Shown in pieces: positions 1 to 5,251 of a stretch of DNA of 9,496 nt. The position numbers and the translations under genes are program-made. The DNA comes from Clostridia bacterium (GTDB lineage Bacteria > Bacillota > Sulfobacillia > SLMV01), in assembly GCA_003554565.1 (NCBI GenBank), contig PWGR01000236.1:1-9496 (forward strand). Direction: 5' to 3'. The notes below the pieces were generated by a model. The model ran no database searches, was not told the origin of the DNA, and saw only the letters and a list, made by a program, of their open reading frames with translations. Within the stretch, counting starts at the first letter, position 1. Each line of letters opens with the position of its first letter.

Positions 1-563
1 GACGGGAGGTACCGTCCGGTGGACTTCCGCTGCATGTAGGGGGGGTCGTTAACAATGTATCCACTTCAGTGGCCATCGCGCGGGCTATTCAAACCGGAAT
101 GCCCTGCATCGAGCGCGTGGTGACGGTCAGCGGGGATGTTATCGAAAATCCCAAGAATCTGGCGGTCCGCGTCGGTACGCCAATACGCAATCTCCTTGAG
201 GCAGTGGGCGGATTCTCCGAACCTCCCGCGAGGATAATATCCGGCGGGCCGATGATGGGGCTCGCCATATATGATGTCGATATGCCGATTGTCAAGGCGA
301 GTTCAGGTGTAGTTGCGCTCAGTGAGCGGCTCATTCCCTCGCCCGACGAGCAGCCCTGCATTCGCTGCGGGCGGTGCGTGGACGTTTGCCCGTCGTTTCT
401 GATGCCGCTTTATCTGGATGTGTACCCCGATGAGTCCGCACTTGATTACCACCCGCTCGACTGTATTGAATGCGGGTCGTGTGTGTATGCTTGTCCGGCA
501 AACAGACAGATACTGGCCAGGATTCGACTGGCCAAGTCCGAGGCCGCCGCGAGACAGCGGTAG
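1..563 (+). CDS. rnfC: RnfC, electron transport complex subunit C (5' end missing)
   Basis: Peripheral subunit of the Rnf complex; by family knowledge it carries the NADH/FMN site and faces the cytoplasm. The reading frame is open from base 3 and runs 186 codons to TAG at 561-563, so only the C-terminal part is present (clostridial RnfC is about 440 residues). The first visible residues, around positions 27-110, match the conserved stretch GGVVNNVSTSVAIARAIQTG of RnfC and are followed by IERVVTVSG. Two classical [4Fe-4S] motifs follow: CIRCGRCVDVCP at 357-392 and CIECGSCVYACP at 462-497. The GTG at 69 is internal, because homology continues upstream of it. It is the first visible gene of the rnfCDGEAB operon, 49 nt before rnfD. 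The NADH-binding half lies outside the window, so its integrity cannot be judged. Confidence 0.95.
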   Translation, partial: REVPSGGLPLHVGGVVNNVSTSVAIARAIQTGMPCIERVVTVSGDVIENPKNLAVRVGTPIRNLLEAVGGFSEPPARIISGGPMMGLAIYDVDMPIVKASSGVVALSERLIPSPDEQPCIRCGRCVDVCPSFLMPLYLDVYPDESALDYHPLDCIECGSCVYACPANRQILARIRLAKSEAAARQR

Positions 564-597
564 GGAGAGGAAACCTGAGCGAAGTGGTGTATGGGAG

Positions 598-605
598 TAA
601 GGAGG
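598..605 (+). promoter_or_regulatory. Ribosome binding site of rnfD
   Basis: TAAGGAGG lies 7 nt before the GTG at 613 and decides the rnfD start. An ATG at 591 opens another frame, but it lies upstream of this site and gives no recognisable protein. Confidence 0.85.
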
Positions 606-612
606 AAACGCT

Positions 613-1593
613 GTGAACATAGATCAACACCTCGATCCGTCCGGGCTGTCCCTGGCCCCGTCTCCGCACTTTCGAAACGGGATCACTGTGCGGAGTTTGA
701 TGTTGGATGTGGTGATCGCGCTGCTGCCGGCCACCGTAGCGGGCATATATTTCTTTGGAATGGATGCTGCTCTGGTTACGGCCAGCGCAATCGGCGGGGC
801 CCTGGCGACGGAGGCCGGCATAGCCCGCCTGCGGGGAGAACCGATTTCGATCAGGGACGGGAGTGCCCTGGTTACGGGCCTCCTGCTGGCCCTGTGCCTT
901 CCGCCAGGGGTGCCCCTGTGGCTGCCGGTGGTCGGGGCGATTTTTGCCATTGCCGTGGGGAAGGCGCTGTTCGGGGGTCTGGGTATGAACATCTTCAATC
1001 CAGCATTGGTGGGTCGTGCCTTTCTCGTGGCCTCATTTCCCACTCTTATGACGACGTGGAGATGGCCCGTTGGTTCAGGAGACTGGATGGCCGGTGAATT
1101 CGATGCATTGTCCACCGCCACCCCGCTGGATCTGTTGAGGTATGAGGGGGTCATGACTCCGCTGACGGATCTCTTTGTCGGGCGGGTGGGCGGCAGCCTG
1201 GGTGAGACATCGGTGCTGGCACTTCTGCTCGGAGCTGCATATCTTCTGGCCCGGGGAGTGATCGACTGGCGCATTCCGACCGCTTACCTGGGGACAGTCG
1301 CAGTTCTGGCCGGGCTATTCGGGGTGAACCCTCTGTTTCACCTTTTCGCCGGCAGCCTGATGCTGGGTGCGTTCTACATGGCTACCGACTACGTGAGCGG
1401 GGCGGTGACTCCGGGCGGCAGGGTTGTGTTCGGCATTGGATGTGGTGTGCTGACGATGCTGATACGCATCTATGGTGGCTATCCGGAGGGGGTAACTTTT
1501 GCCATACTGTTGATGAACGCGGCGGTCCCGTTGATTGAGCGATTTACGGCGCCCCGTCGTCTGGGTGGAGGAGGTGAGAGCAGTGCGCACTAA
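613..1593 (+). CDS. rnfD: RnfD, membrane subunit with covalent FMN
   Basis: Integral membrane subunit of Rnf (NqrB/RnfD family), 326 residues. The start is GTG 613, preceded by an excellent ribosome binding site, TAAGGAGG at 598-605, with 7 nt spacing. The protein opens with the family-typical SPHFRNGITVRSLMLDVVIALLP and has many hydrophobic segments between about residues 28 and 310. GMNIFNPALVGRAFL (about 124-138) is the conserved RnfD/NqrB core. The segment DALSTATPL (164-172) fits the ApbE flavinylation pattern D-x-x-S/T-x-A-T, so Thr170 (1120-1122) is the expected covalent FMN site. The flavinyl transferase ApbE itself is not encoded in the window. The gene ends by overlapping rnfG by 11 nt, which suggests translational coupling. 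Assignment is by motif recognition and operon position. Confidence 0.96.
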   Translation: MNIDQHLDPSGLSLAPSPHFRNGITVRSLMLDVVIALLPATVAGIYFFGMDAALVTASAIGGALATEAGIARLRGEPISIRDGSALVTGLLLALCLPPGVPLWLPVVGAIFAIAVGKALFGGLGMNIFNPALVGRAFLVASFPTLMTTWRWPVGSGDWMAGEFDALSTATPLDLLRYEGVMTPLTDLFVGRVGGSLGETSVLALLLGAAYLLARGVIDWRIPTAYLGTVAVLAGLFGVNPLFHLFAGSLMLGAFYMATDYVSGAVTPGGRVVFGIGCGVLTMLIRIYGGYPEGVTFAILLMNAAVPLIERFTAPRRLGGGGESSAH

Positions 1594-2155
1594 CCTCATT
1601 TATCTTGGGATTTTTCTGGGGGTGGTATGTTTGGCCAGTGCCACTTCACTGGCCGTTACCCATGGTGTGGCTGAGCCGCTCATCAATGAGCATAAGGAAC
1701 GACAGCGTGCCGCGGCCCTGACCAGGGTTCTACCGGAGGCCGACCGGTTCGAGCACGTCACCGGGGAGTACTCAGAGTATCTGATCGAGGGTGAATTCAC
1801 CGACGTGGATGAAATCAACCTGGGTTACCGGGGGGAAGAACCCGTCGGTTACGTATTCAGAACCTCGCCCGCCGGGTATGCGGATGAAATAGTGATGATG
1901 ATCGGTGTCTCGGGGGACGAAATCACGGGTATGAGCGTCCTGCAGCAGAGGGAGACCCCCGGGCTGGGTGCACGCGTTACAGAGGAATCCTTTCAGCGCC
2001 AGTTTGCTGGCCTGCCAGCGAGGCAGAGGATAGCCACCGTAGATGATGGTGGGCAAATAGATGTGCTGGCCGGAGCGACTGAATCAACACTCGCTGTGAT
2101 TGACGGTGCCGAGCAGGCCCGGCAGCTGTATAAGAGGATAAGGGAAGAGAGGTGA
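1583..2155 (+). CDS. rnfG: RnfG, FMN-binding subunit
   Basis: Rnf subunit with a single membrane anchor and an extracytoplasmic FMN_bind domain (NqrC/RnfG family), 190 residues from the chosen start. Candidate starts are 1535, GTG 1574 and GTG 1583. I choose 1583 because GGAGGAGG at 1567-1574 then sits 8 nt upstream and the protein begins MRTNLIYLGIFLG, directly with the transmembrane anchor (about residues 4-26). The FMN_bind part contains GYVFRTSPAGYADEIVMMIGV and the segment QQRETPGLGARV, both typical of the family. The flavinylation motif reads DVLAGATEST (160-169), making Thr166 (2078-2080) the predicted FMN-phosphothreonine. The position usually occupied by Ser/Thr three residues before this Thr is Ala. 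The gene overlaps the end of rnfD by 11 nt and ends 6 nt before rnfE. Confidence 0.94.
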   Translation: MRTNLIYLGIFLGVVCLASATSLAVTHGVAEPLINEHKERQRAAALTRVLPEADRFEHVTGEYSEYLIEGEFTDVDEINLGYRGEEPVGYVFRTSPAGYADEIVMMIGVSGDEITGMSVLQQRETPGLGARVTEESFQRQFAGLPARQRIATVDDGGQIDVLAGATESTLAVIDGAEQARQLYKRIREER

Positions 2156-2161
2156 AGGCCA

Positions 2162-2776
2162 ATGCAGCGACTTTGGAGCGACTTCCATAAAGGAATACTC
2201 AAGGAGAATGCGATACTGCGTCTCCTGTTGGGCCTGTGCCCGGCGCTCGCAGTGACGACAGCTGCGGTAAATGGGTTGGGAATGGGCCTGGCATCGACGG
2301 CAGTGCTGGTATCGTCCAACGTTCTGGTATCCCTGCTGCGGAGACATATTCCGGACAAGATTCGCATTCCCTGTTACATCGTCATTATAGCCAGCTTCGT
2401 AACCATGGTGGATCTGCTGATGGAGGCTTTTGTGCCTGAGCTGCACGAAGCGCTGGGCATTTTCGTACCGCTTATCGTAGTGAACTGCCTCATTCTGGGA
2501 CGTGCAGAAGCCTTTGCCTCCCGCAACCCATTGGCCAATGCAATAAGTGATGGCCTCGGGATGGGACTCGGCTTTACCCTTGGCCTGGTGGCTCTCGCCT
2601 CGGTTCGCGAGATCCTGGGCGCCGGAACGCTCTTTGGGCTGTCCGTCATGGGTTCGGCCTTTCGACCGGCCCTCTTGATGATCCTGCCCCCTGGCGCGTT
2701 TTTGACGCTTGGTCTGATGGTGGGCCTGGTAAATTGGTGGAGCGGGAGGGGGGCGACTGGACATCATGGCCTCTGA
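2162..2776 (+). CDS. rnfE: RnfE, membrane subunit of Rnf
   Basis: Integral membrane protein of the RnfA/RnfE (NqrE/NqrD) family, 204 residues with about six hydrophobic helices. The start ATG 2162 has AGAGGTGA at 2147-2154 as ribosome binding site, overlapping the rnfG stop. Family signatures are ENAILRLLLGLCPALAVTTA, DKIRIPCYIVIIASFVT, FVPLIVVNCLILGRAEAFAS and REILGAGTLFG. Cys26 (in LGLCP) and Cys109 (in VVNC) sit where structural work on Nqr/Rnf places ligands of an intramembrane iron-sulfur centre shared with RnfA; that role is taken from the family and was not tested here. The 3' end overlaps rnfA by 11 nt. The product forms an inverted-topology pair with RnfA. Confidence 0.95.
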   Translation: MQRLWSDFHKGILKENAILRLLLGLCPALAVTTAAVNGLGMGLASTAVLVSSNVLVSLLRRHIPDKIRIPCYIVIIASFVTMVDLLMEAFVPELHEALGIFVPLIVVNCLILGRAEAFASRNPLANAISDGLGMGLGFTLGLVALASVREILGAGTLFGLSVMGSAFRPALLMILPPGAFLTLGLMVGLVNWWSGRGATGHHGL

Positions 2777-3365
2777 GCTGATTGTGATATTTGTGGGTGC
2801 CGCCCTGATCAACAACGTGGTGCTGATGCAGTTTCTTGGGATATGCCCGCTTCTCGGTGTATCCCGGACCCTCAGCATGGCCAAGGGCATGGGAGCTGCC
2901 GTCATCTTCGTGATGGCAATATCGTCAATGGTAACGTGGGGTCTGCAGCACTACGTTCTGGAACCCATGAGCATAGAATATATGCAGACTGTCGCTTTCA
3001 TTCTGGTCATCGCTACTCTAGTGCAGTTTGTCGAGATGGTGATGCTGCGCTACAGCCCGGCCCTCTACCGTGCACTCGGAGTATACCTGCCGTTGATAAC
3101 TACCAACTGCGCCATTATGGGTGTCGCACTGCTGAATATCCGCGACAACTACGGATTCATAGAGACGGTTTCCCATGCCGTGGGTTCTGGTTTGGGTTTC
3201 ATCCTGGCGATCATCCTGTTTGCCGGTATCCGTGAGCGCCTGGAGCGGGCGGACGTGCCCGCCCCAATGCGGGGAACACCGATAGCGCTGGTAGTTGCGG
3301 CACTGCTTTCCATGGCATTCATGGGCTTTGCCGGGTTTGGTGTTGCCGATATGTTTGGACTGTGA
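2766..3365 (+). CDS. rnfA: RnfA, membrane subunit of Rnf
   Basis: Integral membrane protein of 199 residues, homologous to RnfE but inserted with opposite topology in known complexes. The N-terminus (ELIVIFVGAALINNVVLMQF, then LGICPLLGVSRTL) is canonical for RnfA and fixes ATG 2766 as the start. Other signatures are LVQFVEMVMLRYSPALYRALGVYLPLITTNC and a GSGLGFILAIILFAGIRERLE segment. Cys27 and Cys115 are the expected ligands of the iron-sulfur centre shared with RnfE. The purine-rich stretch GGGAGG at 2744-2749 is 16 nt from the ATG, further than usual, so translation probably depends on coupling with rnfE, which it overlaps by 11 nt. A 67-nt gap separates it from rnfB. Confidence 0.96.
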   Translation: MASELIVIFVGAALINNVVLMQFLGICPLLGVSRTLSMAKGMGAAVIFVMAISSMVTWGLQHYVLEPMSIEYMQTVAFILVIATLVQFVEMVMLRYSPALYRALGVYLPLITTNCAIMGVALLNIRDNYGFIETVSHAVGSGLGFILAIILFAGIRERLERADVPAPMRGTPIALVVAALLSMAFMGFAGFGVADMFGL

Positions 3366-3432
3366 TACGGATATGAGTGTAGCACATGGCACTGATGATG
3401 ATCGTTCGCTGCACAGAACGAGGGGATACAGA
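3366..3432 (+). other. rnfA-rnfB intergenic gap
   Basis: This is the widest gap in an otherwise tightly packed operon (67 nt). It contains an in-frame alternative rnfB ATG at 3373 without a good ribosome binding site. I see no hairpin followed by T residues and no convincing promoter, so rnfB is probably co-transcribed with the genes before it. Confidence 0.5.
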
Positions 3433-4251
3433 ATGGTTCAGGCTGCACTGACGCTGATGGTTCTGGGCCTGTTGTTCGGTCTGGGTCTGGCCTACGCGTC
3501 GCGCGTTCTCGCGGTGAAGCAGGATGAACGCATTGAGGCTATTGAGGAGAGGCTCCCGGGAGCCAACTGCGGCGCCTGTGGGTTTGCCGGCTGCACCAGT
3601 TTCAGCGAGGCACTGGTCGAAGGTGACGCCCAAGTCAAGGCCTGCACCGTTTCCGGAAGCGACGTGCTCGCGAGCATTGCCGAGATCCTCGGTGAGGACA
3701 TTGATCTTTCCGGGGAGCGTGAGGTTGCCGTGATCCGGTGCCGGGGGACAGAGGAAGCGGCGAAGGTGCGTTTCCGCTACGAGGGCATTGCTGACTGCGC
3801 CGCCGCCGCGCAGGTGGGAGGGGGACACAAGGCCTGCGAGTACGGCTGTCTGGGACAGGGCAGCTGTGTGGAGGTCTGCCCGTTCGATGCGATTGAGATG
3901 GGACCGGACGGAGTTCCGGTCGTGGATGAGGCCCGCTGCACCGGCTGCGGCAACTGCGTTGAGGCCTGCCCACGGGATATTATTGCCGTGCTGCCGGAGA
4001 ACCGCCAGGTATTTCTCTTGTGCATGGCTGAACTGGGCCCGCGCGAGGCGAGGCAGATCTGCACTAATGCCTGTCTGGGTTGCGGCCTGTGTGCCCGCCG
4101 CTGCCCGCAGGATGCAATCGTGATGGAAAATGATCTGCCGGTCTTCGATTTTGAAAAATGCGATGGCTGTGGTACGTGTGTCGAGGTCTGCCCGGCTGAT
4201 TCCCTCCGACGATCCGCGGTTTGGGGCAATGATGACGAGGCAGCCGGGTGA
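3433..4251 (+). CDS. rnfB: RnfB, multi-cluster ferredoxin-accepting subunit
   Basis: Electron-entry subunit of Rnf that accepts electrons from reduced ferredoxin; 272 residues from ATG 3433. This start is favoured by AGGGG at 3421-3425, 7 nt upstream, and by the N-terminal membrane anchor (residues 4-26) beginning directly. An in-frame ATG at 3373 would add 20 residues without family character. The anchor is followed by the RnfB-specific cluster motif with Cys46, 49, 54 and 71 (ANCGACGFAGC). Four further ferredoxin-like motifs follow: Cys135/139/145/149, Cys169/172/175/179, Cys214/217/220/224 (with an extra Cys210) and Cys243/246/249/253. This gives about five [4Fe-4S] clusters, more than the roughly 190-residue proteobacterial RnfB and similar to the long RnfB of anaerobes. 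It is the last gene of the operon, followed by a hairpin. Confidence 0.95.
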   Translation: MVQAALTLMVLGLLFGLGLAYASRVLAVKQDERIEAIEERLPGANCGACGFAGCTSFSEALVEGDAQVKACTVSGSDVLASIAEILGEDIDLSGEREVAVIRCRGTEEAAKVRFRYEGIADCAAAAQVGGGHKACEYGCLGQGSCVEVCPFDAIEMGPDGVPVVDEARCTGCGNCVEACPRDIIAVLPENRQVFLLCMAELGPREARQICTNACLGCGLCARRCPQDAIVMENDLPVFDFEKCDGCGTCVEVCPADSLRRSAVWGNDDEAAG

Positions 4252-4280
4252 CTTGACGTACCTGACGATTGATTGAACCG

Positions 4281-4326
4281 AATGGAAGAGGCTCCCCTCA
4301 TGGTCGTGGGGGGAACCGCTTCCATT
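4281..4326. terminator. Long hairpin between convergent rnfB and lipoprotein gene
   Basis: Arms AATGGAAG (4281-4288) and CTTCCATT (4319-4326) pair perfectly. The inner arms pair GG with CC and CTCCCC with the G-run, with a small mismatch and bulge. It sits in the 82-nt space between two converging stop codons, where a bidirectional terminator is expected. Neither side has a clear T-tract, so intrinsic termination is inferred from position and stem strength. Confidence 0.6.
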
Positions 4327-4333
4327 CGCCCCT

Positions 4334-4960
4334 TCAGGGGATAAGGTCGTCGAAGCGCTCGAGGGGCTCATCGAGCATGTAGTGCCCGCCCAGACTGACT
4401 CCCTCTTCGCCGTCCACCAATATGGTTACCCGGTCGATGTCACCGAATTCTGTGAGTGTATTGACGATTCCGGCCAGGACTGTACTCTCGCCGGCCGTCC
4501 CGACCGCGTGTTCGGCAACCTCCGGGCTGAAATCGACCGTGGCCATGCCGTCCTGCACCTCCAGCGACAGTACTTCAGTGTCCGGAGGCATTATGGGGGA
4601 AAGAGGGCTGTCCGGGTTCGGCCCGGAAATTAGCAGATGCAGGGCCTCCCGGTGCAGGTCCTCTGCCGCGTCGGCGGGCAGCAGCACGGGTATGGTGAGG
4701 GTATCGGTGTCAGTGCTGAGACCGAAATACACGGCCAGTTTCACCCGGCCGTCCTCAGTGACCAGTGGAGCTTCTTCCAGCTGCGAGAGCCGCTGCTGCA
4801 GGCTCTCGACCTGATCCCGGAGTTCATTGGTTTCCTGCCGTAGTTCTGCGATTTCTTCTTCCGGATCGTCCGAGGTATCAGCTCTGCATCCGGTCAGAAG
4901 CAAGATCGTTACCGTCATGACCAGGGCCGCGATGAGTGCATTGCTGCGGATGTACTGCAT
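4334..4960 (-). CDS. GerMN-domain lipoprotein with coiled coil
   Basis: Predicted secreted lipoprotein of 208 residues. Residues 1-25 form a lipoprotein signal ending in LLLTGC, with Cys25 as the lipidated residue. Residues 33-64 (EEEIAELRQETNELRDQVES onward) form a heptad-rich coiled coil. From about 68 to 195 lies a GerMN-like domain, recognisable by EALHLLISGPNPDSPLSPIMP, then PPDTEV, DGMATVDFSPEV, and a LAGIVNTLTEFGDIDRVTILVDG segment. GerMN domains occur in spore germination protein GerM and in envelope lipoproteins of non-sporulating bacteria, so the domain alone does not prove sporulation; it is thought to be a binding module. Starts at 4999, 4966 and 4960 are possible. GGAAGGA at 4971-4977 is best placed for 4960 (about 10 nt), but 4966 is nearly as good. 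It converges on rnfB and lies downstream of ileS on the same strand behind a hairpin, so it is probably its own transcription unit. No functional link with Rnf can be shown. Confidence 0.82.
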   Translation of the reverse strand: MQYIRSNALIAALVMTVTILLLTGCRADTSDDPEEEIAELRQETNELRDQVESLQQRLSQLEEAPLVTEDGRVKLAVYFGLSTDTDTLTIPVLLPADAAEDLHREALHLLISGPNPDSPLSPIMPPDTEVLSLEVQDGMATVDFSPEVAEHAVGTAGESTVLAGIVNTLTEFGDIDRVTILVDGEEGVSLGGHYMLDEPLERFDDLIP

Positions 4961-4989
4961 GTGCATCAATTCCTTCCCGCGTGGTCTTT

Positions 4990-5003
4990 CAATTGTCAAT
5001 TGT
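4990..5003. repeat. Tandem repeat CAATTGT x2
   Basis: The heptamer CAATTGT occurs twice back to back between the candidate -10 box and the start of the lipoprotein gene. Each copy contains the palindrome CAATTG. It could be chance in an AT-rich leader. Confidence 0.4.
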
Positions 5004-5027
5004 CCGGCAAGCTGCGGTGAAAATCAA
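4999..5027 (-). promoter_or_regulatory. Candidate promoter of the lipoprotein gene
   Basis: Reading the minus strand, TTGATT (5022-5027) and GACAAT (4999-5004) are separated by 17 nt and resemble -35 and -10 boxes of the housekeeping sigma factor. The -10 box matches only four of six consensus bases. It lies about 40 nt upstream of the start codon, and an inverted repeat surrounds the -35 box. Confidence 0.3.
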
Positions 5028-5044
5028 TCGTCAAACAGCTTGCC
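5006..5044. repeat. Perfect 9-bp inverted repeat, possible operator
   Basis: GGCAAGCTG (5006-5014) and CAGCTTGCC (5036-5044) are exact reverse complements 21 nt apart, giving a 30-bp centre-to-centre distance (about three helical turns). One arm lies in the spacer of the candidate lipoprotein promoter and the other just upstream of its -35 box. That is a plausible arrangement for a dimeric regulator, but no regulator is identified. Confidence 0.45.
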
Positions 5045-5135
5045 CATACGTGAGGTTGGATATGCTTCCCTTCTTTATCGGTGGTGTCCGTCTTATTTCT
5101 CAGCGGCATTTCGGCTTTTGTGAATTCTGGGATGA

Positions 5136-5151
5136 GTCCCCCGACGGGGAC
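5136..5151. repeat. Short hairpin GTCCCC-CGAC-GGGGAC
   Basis: Six perfect base pairs around a CGAC loop, extendable by GAG/CTC with one bulge. No T-tract follows on either strand. It lies downstream of the probable ileS terminator and may be a secondary stop or incidental. Confidence 0.35.
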
Positions 5152-5191
5152 CTCGGTGCGGATATCAGCATATGGTCCCGGGGTCAAAGGG

Positions 5192-5216
5192 ATGGGGCGG
5201 AGACGTTCCGCCCCAT
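5192..5216 (-). terminator. Hairpin downstream of ileS, probable terminator
   Basis: ATGGGGCGGA (5192-5201) and TCCGCCCCAT (5207-5216) form ten perfect, GC-rich pairs around a five-base loop, 35 nt beyond the ileS stop. On the minus strand it is followed by CCCTTTG, which is only weakly T-rich. Position and stem strength support a terminator that separates ileS from the lipoprotein gene. Confidence 0.6.
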
Positions 5217-5251
5217 CGTCAGCGCTGTGGGCCTATTCCGGCAGAGGGCGG

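Larger units (their letters stand above)
4961..5251. other. Non-coding spacer between lipoprotein gene and ileS
   Basis: About 290 nt without a convincing gene. It holds the candidate promoter, tandem repeat and inverted repeat described separately, a hairpin GTCCCC/GGGGAC at 5136-5151, and a stronger hairpin at 5192-5216. A 63-codon minus-strand reading frame (4996-5187) starts with TTG, lacks a ribosome binding site and shows no recognisable motif, so I do not call it a gene. Confidence 0.6.

Noticed and set aside
591..1097. 168-codon plus-strand frame with ATG at 591
   Set aside because: It is out of frame with rnfD, which has the better ribosome binding site and unmistakable RnfD sequence.
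2084..2905. 273-codon minus-strand frame across rnfG, rnfE and rnfA
   Set aside because: It spans three well-supported genes on the other strand, and its composition is not protein-like.
3319..4371. 350-codon open frame on the minus strand opposite rnfB
   Set aside because: It lies antisense to rnfB with its diagnostic cysteine clusters and crosses the terminator hairpin. No family resemblance.
4996..5187. 63-codon minus-strand frame upstream of the lipoprotein gene
   Set aside because: It has a TTG start without a ribosome binding site, no motif, and overlaps the candidate promoter and inverted repeat.
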